From Listeria costaricensis (GTDB lineage Bacteria > Bacillota > Bacilli > Lactobacillales > Listeriaceae), in contig NZ_FXUT01000018.1 of the NCBI RefSeq assembly GCF_900183385.1, forward strand, positions 1 through 64,000: a stretch of 64,000 bases of DNA. The letters are read 5' to 3'. The translations under genes were made by a program, and so were the position numbers. Positions 9,657-17,785 of this stretch are shown in pieces (the stretch's first letter is position 1; each line of letters starts with the position of its first letter). A model generated the notes under the pieces. The model searched no databases. It was given only the letters and a program-made list of their open reading frames with translations, and was not told where the DNA came from.

Positions 9657-9747
9657 TTGTGCTGCATGAAAAACGTCAATTTCATTATAGCAAAATGCAT
9701 TAAAAGTACAACGGTAAAAATTCATGACGAACAGGAGATGAAAGGCT

Positions 9748-11718
9748 TTGGAACTTTCAACGATGACAAGGGAAAATTTGATCTTCCTTGATGAAGAATG
9801 GGACAGTAAGGAACTGGTTCTGAAACATCTTGCTAAAGCGCTGGCGGATGATGGGATTATTGCTGATCAGGCGGCCTATTTAGATGCCGTATATGAGCGT
9901 GAAAAAATTTCAGCAACTGGTCTTGAAAATGGGCTGGCAATCCCACACGGCAAAAGTGCCACCGTCAAAGAAGCGGGTTTTGCCATTGCTAAATTAAAGA
10001 AACCGGTGGCGAATTGGGAAAGCATTGATCCTGAAAATCAGGTTGATCTGGTCATCCTGCTGGCAATTCCAGAAAGTGAGGCAGGATCCACGCACTTGCA
10101 ACTGCTCGCTGAACTCAGCACGCGGCTGATGAATGAGACATTTTTCGCCCAATTAAAACAGGCAGAAACGAAACAAGAAGTGATGGCAGCCCTTACTTAT
10201 AAGCCTGAAAAAACACAGCAGGAGAAAAGTAGTACTGGTAAAAAAATTGTGGGGATTACAGCCTGTGCTGCCGGAATTGCCCATACATATATGGCGGCAG
10301 AAGCCCTTGAACAGGCAGCGGCCAAGCAGGGTATCTCCATGCGCGTGGAAAAACAAGGGGCAAATGGTATTGAAGACCGCCTGACACAACAGGAAATTGA
10401 AGAAGCGGATGGGGTCATTTTTGCCACAGATATTGCGGCGAAAAACAAGGAGCGCTTTGTCGGAAAGCCCTACATTGAGCGTCGTGTAGCCGATCCGTTG
10501 AAGCATGCGGACGATATGGTGCAAAGAGTGCTGACACAGCCGGATGGTATCGTTCAGGGCGACAAAGATGCAGTGGTAGAGGACAGCGGTGGTGGTAATA
10601 AGACATCCGTTTTCAGGCAGATTTATCAAGGAGTCTTGACCGGGATTAGCTATATGATTCCGGTAATCGTCTCTGCTGGTTTAATGATTGGGGTCGGGCA
10701 AATTGGAGCCGCGGCGCTTGGTTTAGCGGACGTGATTAGTGATCCGAAATTTGCAAGCGACCCGAATCAGCTGATCGTTATTTTCCATTATCTCGTTCTA
10801 TACGGCAATATGATCATGAAATTTATGTATCCGGTATTTTCAGCCTTTGTTGCCTATTCAATTGCCGACCGTCCAGGGCTTGCACCGGGTTTCATTGGCG
10901 GTGCTTTTGCCGCAGGATTCCACTTTATTCTGTGGAACGAACCAGACGGCGTGCCATCCGGCTTCATGGGGGCTCTTATTCTAGGTCTGGTGGCCGGTTT
11001 TGTAGCGAAATTCTTAAATGATAAAATCAAGCTTCATAAAAATCTGCAAGCGATGAAACCGATGTTCCTGATACCGGGAATCACCGTGCTCGTCATCTTC
11101 TTCCTGAACTTCTATATAGTCGATCCGGTATTCGGCGGCTTGAATAAGCTGCTTCAGGATTGGGTCATGGCTAATCAGGATTCCAGCGCCATCATTCTAT
11201 CCACCATCATTGCCTGTCTGACAGCCTTTGACTTGGGTGGTCCGGTCAACAAAGCGGCAGGAACCGTGGCGATCGGTTTGGCAGCCGACCACATTTTCCC
11301 ACTCACGCCGCGCGTGCTCTCCATCGTTATTCCGCCAATCGGGATTGGTCTTGCCACAATGATCGACAAATTTGTTGTACGCCGCCGCGTATTCGATGCA
11401 GAACAGCGGACAATCGGAACAACCTCGCTAATATTAGGTTTTCTGGCGATCGGTGAGGGCGCGATACCATTTATGCTGAAAAATCCGATCATCACAATTA
11501 CGATCAATATGATGGGGGCCGTACTGGGCTCACTAATTGCCGTCACGCTTGGAGCCGTTCAGTGGTATCCGCTTCCGGCGTTCTGGGGCTGGCCGCTAGT
11601 TGAAAATCTGCCAGCATACTTGCTCGGTATGCTCTGTGGTATTTTATTCATTGCATTTGCGAATATTTTTGTCCGCTATGCACTTATTAAGCGAAAAGAA
11701 CGGAAGAATCAAGCATAA
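9748..11718 (+). CDS. PTS fructose/mannosylglycerate-type EIIABC permease
   Basis: 656 aa fused permease. EIIA of the fructose/mannitol type lies at about 1-150, with the phospho-histidine in LAIPHGK. EIIB lies at about 163-265, with the phospho-cysteine region in GITACAAGIAHTYMAAEAL. EIIC is multispanning (about 290-650) and contains the conserved GGPVNKAA segment. The start is the TTG at 9748 with AGGAG upstream; the ATG at 9763 lacks a ribosome site. It is followed after 25 bp by an MngB-like GH38 gene, the arrangement of E. coli mngA-mngB, so the substrate is probably 2-O-alpha-mannosyl-D-glycerate or a similar alpha-mannoside. A plain fructose system is less likely because no 1-phosphofructokinase gene is present. 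Confidence 0.88.
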   Translation: MELSTMTRENLIFLDEEWDSKELVLKHLAKALADDGIIADQAAYLDAVYEREKISATGLENGLAIPHGKSATVKEAGFAIAKLKKPVANWESIDPENQVDLVILLAIPESEAGSTHLQLLAELSTRLMNETFFAQLKQAETKQEVMAALTYKPEKTQQEKSSTGKKIVGITACAAGIAHTYMAAEALEQAAAKQGISMRVEKQGANGIEDRLTQQEIEEADGVIFATDIAAKNKERFVGKPYIERRVADPLKHADDMVQRVLTQPDGIVQGDKDAVVEDSGGGNKTSVFRQIYQGVLTGISYMIPVIVSAGLMIGVGQIGAAALGLADVISDPKFASDPNQLIVIFHYLVLYGNMIMKFMYPVFSAFVAYSIADRPGLAPGFIGGAFAAGFHFILWNEPDGVPSGFMGALILGLVAGFVAKFLNDKIKLHKNLQAMKPMFLIPGITVLVIFFLNFYIVDPVFGGLNKLLQDWVMANQDSSAIILSTIIACLTAFDLGGPVNKAAGTVAIGLAADHIFPLTPRVLSIVIPPIGIGLATMIDKFVVRRRVFDAEQRTIGTTSLILGFLAIGEGAIPFMLKNPIITITINMMGAVLGSLIAVTLGAVQWYPLPAFWGWPLVENLPAYLLGMLCGILFIAFANIFVRYALIKRKERKNQA

Positions 11719-11743
11719 TCATGCAGGAAGAGGTAGTTTTTGA

Positions 11744-14368
11744 ATGAAAAAAGTATTTGTGGTGGCGCACTCTCATTGGGATCATGAATGGTATTTCACG
11801 ATGGAGGACGCAGATATTCTTCTGGTTCGCAACATGGATTATTTGATCGAAACGCTGGAAAGTGATCCTGATTTTACAAGTTACCATTTTGATGCCCAGT
11901 ATGCGATTGTTGAAAAATATTTACGCATCCGACCTGAAAATCGTGACCGTTTGGAAAAATTAATTCGTGAAAAAAGGCTGTTCGTTGGTCCATGGTATAC
12001 GCAGGCTGATGCCATGCTTGGCAAAACAGAAGCGCTAATTCGCAATTTGCTGTACGGAGTGAAGTTGAGCAAGCAGGCGGGGCATTCGATGGAGATTGGC
12101 TACCTGCCGGACATTTTTGGGCAGCACGCCTATCTGCCGTCTATTTTTCAGGAATTCGGCATCGGGGACAGCATTTTTCAGCGCGGTGTCTATAATGAGC
12201 AGGTTGAAAAGGAGCTGAACTTTATCTGGGAGGCACCAGACAAGCGGCAGATTCGGGCGAATAATCTCTTCTTTGGCTACGGGCCGGGTAAATTTTTACG
12301 GGCGGAACCGGAATATTTGGAGACGCGGCTCCGGCCGATTCTGGAAAAACTGGCGGAGCTGAACCGTTCGACGGATTGCCTGTTGCTGCCGTCTGGAGGT
12401 GATCAGGTTCTGGTGCGCCGCCATTTTCCGAAAACGATTGAGCGGCTGAACGAGATGTCGACCGACTTTACATTTGAGCTTTCCGACTATGAGACCTTTA
12501 TGAAGGAAGCATGGGCGGATCAGCCGTTCCAAAAAGTAATCCAAGGTGAGCTGCTGGCCTGTCAGAAGTCACGCATCCATCACACATGCCGTTCGGAAAG
12601 ATATGACATGAAGCAACTGAACGCCCGTGTAGAGCAAAAGGTGATTTCCATTTTAGAGCCGCTTGTCGAAATGGCGAAGCAGGCGGGGCTGGACGATCCA
12701 CAAAACGAGCTGGATATCATCTGGAAAAAGATTTTTGACAGCCAAGCGCACAACGGGATTGGGGCTTCCAATTCGGATGATGCCAATCATGACATTGTGG
12801 TCCGCCTGACAAGTGCTGAACGAATGGCCGATGATCTGATCAATCTGTATCAGAAACAGCTGACCGCCTCGCTTGATTTGGAAAACCCGCTGACCGTGTT
12901 CAATTTTGATGCCCATTCATTTACGGGTCATGTAGAAGCGACCATTTTCACCGCAGAAGAGTGTTTCCAGATTCACGATGCGAACGATGTACCTTGCCCA
13001 TTCACCGTCCTAAAAACAGAGCGCTTGCCGGGCGGTCGTGCGGTGGAAGTCACATCTAAAGGTGAAAAAGAAGTCACGATTCCCGACTATTACCGGACGG
13101 AGATTCTGCTGCACGTGGAAAATGTTCCGGCTACCAGTTGGAAAGCCTACCAAATCGCGAGCGGCAACCAAAACTCGGAACTGCTGACTGAAACAGACGA
13201 GCAAATCATTCAAAATGAGCATTTTCGTATTCAGCTGATGGCGGGTATTTGGCAGGTAGATCATCTGAAAACGGGTATCCAAACAACAGGTCTGCTGTAT
13301 TTTGACGATACCGCAGATGCTGGCGACTCGTTCGACTATTCACCACTTGAAGGGGACCAACCACATTATTTAGAACAAGCAGAATGGATTAAAACGGAGC
13401 GAAGCAGCATGAGTGAACGGCTATATGTGAAGCATAGTGCCGAACTGCCGACTGATTTATCCAACAGACGGACAAACAAAGACCGCCAGCCATTTGCCAT
13501 TTATACGGTATTAGAACTCCGCCGCGGTGAACCGTTCATCCGAGTGCATCATGAAATTGACAATCACATCAAAGACCATCGTCTCCGTGCACTCATCCCA
13601 TCTGGCTTTCGCAATGTTTCGACTTGCTACGGAGATCAGGGATTCTCGCTATTGGAAAGAAGCACAACGAATCCGCACCTGGCAACATGGAAGCAAGCCG
13701 GCTTTGTCGAGGCGCCACAGCCAATTTATCCATTTGAACGAATCATTCATCTTTCGGAAGCGGACCGTGGATTCAGCATTTTGGCTAACGGCTTGAAGGA
13801 ATATCAGGTGCTGCCAGAATCGGGAGAAATCGCCCTGACGCTGTTCAGAAGTAACGGCTTGCTTGGTCGGGATGATCTGGCATGGCGACCTGGCAGAGCT
13901 TCCGGCATCAATAATAAAGTGGTTGAGACGCCGGCCGGCCAAATGCTTCAAACAATGACTTTTGACTATGCCATCGTTCCGGAAGAAAATAATCCGGCAA
14001 CCCTGTTTGGTCTGGCAGATCACTTTGAAGGCCGCCAGAAAACCTATCAACTGCAAAGTCTGAACTCATTTCATCGCCGATTAGATCGCTTTGAAATCCC
14101 GCTTCCACAGATTTCCCCAAGTAGGGAGCCGCTATGTGAAATATCCAATCCGGCAGTAAGAATGAGTGCACTCAAATCCGCATTTGATGGAAACGGCATG
14201 ATCGCGCGTTTCTATAATCCGAGCGATCAGCCAGCTACTTTTGATTTGAAAGTGCGATCGGGGTTTGTGGCGGAACGGGTGACACTTGAAGAGCTGCCGT
14301 TCGGGGAAGTGCCAGCAGAAATCCCGGCTAAAGGCTATTTGACGGTAAAAGTGACACGCAAAATATAG
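11744..14368 (+). CDS. mngB: GH38 alpha-mannosidase, mannosylglycerate hydrolase-like
   Basis: 874 aa family GH38 enzyme, cytoplasmic (no signal peptide). HSHWDHEW at residues 9-16 supplies zinc ligands His11 and Asp13, and YLPDIFGQH carries the nucleophile Asp at about 123. A mid-domain helical bundle and a C-terminal beta-sandwich follow. MngB hydrolyses 6-phosphomannosyl-glycerate to mannose-6-P and glycerate; the gene directly follows the EIIABC permease, as in the E. coli pair. The mannose-6-P isomerase encoded on the other strand at 6908-8650 would complete the route to fructose-6-P. Family assignment is firm; the exact aglycone is inferred from context. Confidence 0.88.
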   Translation: MKKVFVVAHSHWDHEWYFTMEDADILLVRNMDYLIETLESDPDFTSYHFDAQYAIVEKYLRIRPENRDRLEKLIREKRLFVGPWYTQADAMLGKTEALIRNLLYGVKLSKQAGHSMEIGYLPDIFGQHAYLPSIFQEFGIGDSIFQRGVYNEQVEKELNFIWEAPDKRQIRANNLFFGYGPGKFLRAEPEYLETRLRPILEKLAELNRSTDCLLLPSGGDQVLVRRHFPKTIERLNEMSTDFTFELSDYETFMKEAWADQPFQKVIQGELLACQKSRIHHTCRSERYDMKQLNARVEQKVISILEPLVEMAKQAGLDDPQNELDIIWKKIFDSQAHNGIGASNSDDANHDIVVRLTSAERMADDLINLYQKQLTASLDLENPLTVFNFDAHSFTGHVEATIFTAEECFQIHDANDVPCPFTVLKTERLPGGRAVEVTSKGEKEVTIPDYYRTEILLHVENVPATSWKAYQIASGNQNSELLTETDEQIIQNEHFRIQLMAGIWQVDHLKTGIQTTGLLYFDDTADAGDSFDYSPLEGDQPHYLEQAEWIKTERSSMSERLYVKHSAELPTDLSNRRTNKDRQPFAIYTVLELRRGEPFIRVHHEIDNHIKDHRLRALIPSGFRNVSTCYGDQGFSLLERSTTNPHLATWKQAGFVEAPQPIYPFERIIHLSEADRGFSILANGLKEYQVLPESGEIALTLFRSNGLLGRDDLAWRPGRASGINNKVVETPAGQMLQTMTFDYAIVPEENNPATLFGLADHFEGRQKTYQLQSLNSFHRRLDRFEIPLPQISPSREPLCEISNPAVRMSALKSAFDGNGMIARFYNPSDQPATFDLKVRSGFVAERVTLEELPFGEVPAEIPAKGYLTVKVTRKI

Positions 14369-14371
14369 ACG

Positions 14372-14424
14372 AAAAATAAAGGTATTCTCTCAAGCAGTGC
14401 AGCCAAGAGATACCTTTATTTTTT
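14372..14424 (+). terminator. Strong terminator after the MngB-like gene
   Basis: AAAAATAAAGGTATTCTCT (14372-14390) pairs almost fully with AGAGATACCTTTATTTTTT (14406-14424), a long stem with flanking A/T runs just past the stop codon. Confidence 0.85.
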
Positions 14425-14492
14425 ATGCAAAGCCATCCATTTCTTATGCGTCAGTGTATCAAATTTTTCACGTAGCAAACATACATCTGCAC

Positions 14493-14515
14493 ATTGTATC
14501 TTTTTTTTATACAAT
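14493..14515. promoter_or_regulatory. Operator-like inverted repeat ATTGTAT-N9-ATACAAT
   Basis: Perfect 7 bp arms (14493-14499 and 14509-14515) flank CTTTTTTTT-type sequence, about 80 bp upstream of the ABC operon promoter. The arms match those of the sites at 9638 and 21940. It may be a GntR/UTRA operator; a role as a small hairpin terminator is possible. Confidence 0.45.
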
Positions 14516-14574
14516 ACAAGAATAAATGGGGCAAAAAGTGAGGAGTGGCCAATGTTCGACAGCTTTTTTTAGGA

Positions 14575-14588
14575 AGAAAGCGCTTAGA
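14575..14588. promoter_or_regulatory. cre-like site before the ABC operon promoter
   Basis: AGAAAGCGCTTAGA matches the CcpA consensus TGWAANCGNTNWCA at 12 of 14 positions and lies just upstream of the -35 box at 14597. A second copy is at 14707-14720. Confidence 0.5.
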
Positions 14589-14596
14589 ATGGTCGC

Positions 14597-14624
14597 TTGT
14601 AAATCTAGATTATGCCCGTATAAT
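14597..14624 (+). promoter_or_regulatory. Sigma-A promoter of the mannoside ABC operon
   Basis: TTGTAA (14597-14602), a 16 bp spacer and TATAAT (14619-14624). The leader is about 150 nt and includes a second cre-like site. Confidence 0.65.
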
Positions 14625-14706
14625 ATAAAAATGTAACAGGCGATTGTTCGGCAACCAATGTGATGGCGAAGAAAGAAGAACGAGGGACTGTTGGAGGTGA
14701 TTATTT

Positions 14707-14720
14707 AGAAAGCGCTTTAA
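14707..14720. promoter_or_regulatory. cre-like site in the ABC operon leader
   Basis: AGAAAGCGCTTTAA, 12 of 14 matches to the cre consensus, lies downstream of the promoter, where CcpA could act as a roadblock. Together with the copy at 14575 it suggests catabolite repression of the operon. Confidence 0.5.
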
Positions 14721-14777
14721 TAAGTGGCTGTATTCCTCATACGTTTATAACAAAATAACAAAAGGAGTGTTGATGAC

Positions 14778-16025
14778 ATGAAGAAATTTCGAATCGTAAT
14801 GATTGCGGCAATGTCTGTCATATTGGTTTTTGGATTAGCAGCGTGTTCAGGGGGCAAGGCGAGTGATAGTGACAGTAAGACCGTTGAGATGCAGACGGAT
14901 AAGGACGAGGCAAAATATACGAAAGATATGCGGCAGACGATTAAAGATGACACAGGATTAACATTAAAATATGTGACAACTACGGATGTTTCTGCCTATC
15001 AAACCAATATTCAGCAATCACTTTCAACGAGTTCGGCGCCTGCTCTGTTTAGTTGGTGGAGCGGGACGCAAATGGAAGAACTTGTAAAAAATGATCTGGT
15101 GGTCGATCTGACGGACGAATGGGAAAAATATTATATTCCGAGTGGTGTAAATCCAGATATTGCAGATTCAATGACAATTGACGGAAAAATTTATGGCGCG
15201 CCGATGAATGTCATTTATAACGGCATTATTTACAACAAAGAAATTTTTGATAAATATGGACTGGAAGAGCCGAAAACATTTGATGATTTCTTGAATATCT
15301 GTGACACATTGGTCAAAAAAGGCGTGACGCCAATCGGTGTAGGCAGTACATGGCAGTCGTTCTGTTGGCCGCAAGCATTGATGGGCAGCATGGATCCAGA
15401 GCTTTATGATGAATTGACAGAAGGCAAGGTCAAGTTTACAGATGATCGGGTGAAAACAATATTTTATGAACTGATTGATATGATTCAAAAGGGTTACTTC
15501 TCTGATCAGGAAGAGGACCAAGGAAAAGATTTGGCCAATGGAAAAGTGGCCATGGAATTCAATGCGACAAATGTACTGGAAGGATTTTCGGATTTTGATA
15601 TGAAACCGGGTGAAGACATTGGTATGTTTGTTCTTCCAACCGCAACAACCGATCAAAAACCAACAATTTTCTATGAAGTGGCCCCAATCCTAGTGGGTAA
15701 AAATAGTACGCAAGTTGCTGATGCCAAGAAAATTCTTCGCAGCTATTACAGTGAGGACGCTCAGCAGGAATATGCCGATGCAAGCGGTATGAGCGCAACG
15801 ACGACAACGACTTTTAAAAATCCACTTTCGCAGTACATGAATGAGTGTGCCAACGATCCTGATGACTACAATTTAAAGCTACGCTACTATGAACAATTTG
15901 ATCCGGAAGTCGTCAACTTCTCCATTGATGAATATTGGAAAATTTTTGCTAATCCGACAAAAAAACAAGTGGATGAAAGTTTAGCAGCTATTCAGAAAGA
16001 GCTGGAAAAAGTCGAGGCTGAGTAA
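14778..16025 (+). CDS. Sugar ABC transporter substrate-binding lipoprotein
   Basis: 415 aa extracellular solute-binding protein of the carbohydrate type. It has a type II signal peptide (about 1-22) with lipobox LAAC, then a Gly/Ser/Asp-rich linker and the binding domain with IDGKIYGAPMNVIYNGIIYN and ALMGS segments typical of family 1 binding proteins. An AAGGAG ribosome site precedes the ATG. It is the first gene of an operon with two permeases, a GH38-like hydrolase and a ROK kinase, so it probably captures a mannose-containing oligosaccharide. No ATPase gene is in the operon, so a shared MsmX/MsiK-type ATPase must be supplied from elsewhere. Confidence 0.92.
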   Translation: MKKFRIVMIAAMSVILVFGLAACSGGKASDSDSKTVEMQTDKDEAKYTKDMRQTIKDDTGLTLKYVTTTDVSAYQTNIQQSLSTSSAPALFSWWSGTQMEELVKNDLVVDLTDEWEKYYIPSGVNPDIADSMTIDGKIYGAPMNVIYNGIIYNKEIFDKYGLEEPKTFDDFLNICDTLVKKGVTPIGVGSTWQSFCWPQALMGSMDPELYDELTEGKVKFTDDRVKTIFYELIDMIQKGYFSDQEEDQGKDLANGKVAMEFNATNVLEGFSDFDMKPGEDIGMFVLPTATTDQKPTIFYEVAPILVGKNSTQVADAKKILRSYYSEDAQQEYADASGMSATTTTTFKNPLSQYMNECANDPDDYNLKLRYYEQFDPEVVNFSIDEYWKIFANPTKKQVDESLAAIQKELEKVEAE

Positions 16026-16067
16026 GATTGCTGGAAATATTTCAAGTGAAGTGGAGGTACGATCAAC

Positions 16068-16931
16068 ATGTGGAAAAAAAGAAAATGGCAGTCTTATCTC
16101 TATATCATGCCAGCTGTTCTGATCGTTTTGGTTTTCTTTATAACGTCAACAATTTTTACGATCATCACTAGTTTTACCGACTGGGATGGGATCAGTCAGA
16201 TGAATTTTATCGGTCTGGATAATTATGTTCAAATGTTTCAGGATCCTTATTTTATCCAATCCATGCTCAATACGCTTATTTGGGTGCTCGCAGCCTTGAT
16301 TCTTCCAGTCATGCTGCCGCTTATTCTGGCAATTATGCTCCAAAAAAGTCGATTTGGTACGATTTTTAAAAATATCTTCTATCTGCCAAATACGATTGCA
16401 CCGACTATCGGAGCGCTGATTATCATGAGTCTGCTGTCGACTTATGGTATACCTAAACTGCTGGGGATGATGGGCTTTGAATCACTTGATACCTACTGGC
16501 TCAACATTCCCTATGTCAACACATTTGTGATGATCATTGCGGGCGTGTGGCAGGGGATTGGCACCAATTTAATCCTGTTTATTGTAGGACTCAACAACAT
16601 TCCGCCCGACCCCATTGAAGCAGCCAAAATTGATGGAGCTTCCGGCTTTAGTCTGTATAAAAATGTGGTTTTCCCGCTGCTGAAACCAACACTCGTCATC
16701 GTGCTCCTAATGTCGATCATCAACAGCTTTAAAGTGTTTGATTCGATTTGGATGATGACAAAAGGCGGGCCGTACCGGACTTCTGAAACGCTGGCCGTCA
16801 CGATGTATAAGGAGACCTTCGTGAATGGCAATTATGGCTACGGATCAGCAGTGGCAGTCGTGCTTTCGCTGATTGTACTCGTGATTTCTTGGTTCTATCT
16901 GAAACGAACATTTAAAGGAGAGATGGAGTAA
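16068..16931 (+). CDS. Sugar ABC transporter permease (MalF/UgpA type)
   Basis: 287 aa integral membrane protein with six predicted transmembrane segments. The EAA loop (PIEAAKIDGASGFSLYKNVVFP) contacts the ATPase. The N-terminus (WKKRKWQSYLYIMPAVLIVLVFF) is typical of the first permease of CUT1 sugar importers. It follows the binding-protein gene by 42 bp, and its TAA overlaps the next ATG (TAATG at 16929-16933). It forms the membrane channel with the following permease. Confidence 0.92.
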   Translation: MWKKRKWQSYLYIMPAVLIVLVFFITSTIFTIITSFTDWDGISQMNFIGLDNYVQMFQDPYFIQSMLNTLIWVLAALILPVMLPLILAIMLQKSRFGTIFKNIFYLPNTIAPTIGALIIMSLLSTYGIPKLLGMMGFESLDTYWLNIPYVNTFVMIIAGVWQGIGTNLILFIVGLNNIPPDPIEAAKIDGASGFSLYKNVVFPLLKPTLVIVLLMSIINSFKVFDSIWMMTKGGPYRTSETLAVTMYKETFVNGNYGYGSAVAVVLSLIVLVISWFYLKRTFKGEME

Positions 16932-17770
16932 TGGGAAATTTGCGAAAAAGTAACTCAAAGCTGTTAAACTTGATATTGAGCCTGATTGCTTTTTTATGGA
17001 TGGTGCCATTTCTTTATGTGTTAATCAACTTTCCAAAAGGTCAAGTCGAGTACAATCAAGGGGATTTCTGGAGCCTGCCAAAGGGCTTTTCAATCGGAGA
17101 GTCGCTGGATTATATCAATGGAAAAATCAATTTGTTTGCCGGTATGGAAAACAGTCTGCTATATGGCATTGTGGCAGGGGTCATCGCGATTCTGATTTCG
17201 GCGCTGGCGGCTTATGGACTCACAAAATTAAAGCTTAAGGGCAGCTTCTACTGGTTTTTGCTGATCTATGCAGGGACGATTTTTCCGTTTCAAATGTATC
17301 TAGTGCCCGTTTATCGCGGCTACCTGACGACCGGGCTGTATGACACGCAACTGGGGATGATTCTGTTCTATGTGGCGATCAGCGTGCCGTTTTGTACATT
17401 TGTATTGCGAAACTTTTTCCAGGGAGTGAACGATGACATGACAGAGGCGGCTAAAATTGATGGGGCCACTGATTTCAATATTTTCTACCGGATTTTCCTA
17501 CCAATGTCAAAGGCGCCCATTTCAGCGCTGTTTCTATTTCAATTTTCATTTATCTGGAACGACCTACTGTTTGGACTCACCTTCAGCCAGTCGGAAAGCG
17601 TTCGACCAGTCATGCCCGTTCTGTCGATTCTTTCGGGAACAACTGTTGGCGGTTCAACCAGCACGCCGGCAGTTCTTCTGGCCTGTTTGATCGCTTCCAT
17701 TCCGACGATGATCATCTATTTCCTATTGAACCGAAATTTTGAAGAAGGCTTTGTTATGACGAGCAAATAA
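16931..17770 (+). CDS. Sugar ABC transporter permease (MalG/UgpE type)
   Basis: 279 aa integral membrane protein, the second CUT1 permease. Its EAA loop is MTEAAKIDGATDFNIFYRIFLP, and the C-terminus ends with NRNFEEGFVMTSK, close to the GLT/GAVKG-type tail of MalG relatives. It overlaps the previous gene by one base. It would pair with the MalF-type subunit for import of a mannoside, judged by the adjacent hydrolase gene. Confidence 0.92.
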   Translation: MGNLRKSNSKLLNLILSLIAFLWMVPFLYVLINFPKGQVEYNQGDFWSLPKGFSIGESLDYINGKINLFAGMENSLLYGIVAGVIAILISALAAYGLTKLKLKGSFYWFLLIYAGTIFPFQMYLVPVYRGYLTTGLYDTQLGMILFYVAISVPFCTFVLRNFFQGVNDDMTEAAKIDGATDFNIFYRIFLPMSKAPISALFLFQFSFIWNDLLFGLTFSQSESVRPVMPVLSILSGTTVGGSTSTPAVLLACLIASIPTMIIYFLLNRNFEEGFVMTSK

Positions 17771-17785
17771 TTGGAGGGAACTTTT

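Noticed and set aside
14493-14515. Intrinsic terminator for the MngB-like gene
   Set aside because: A much stronger terminator lies upstream at 14372-14424; the T-run here is in the loop, not after the stem.
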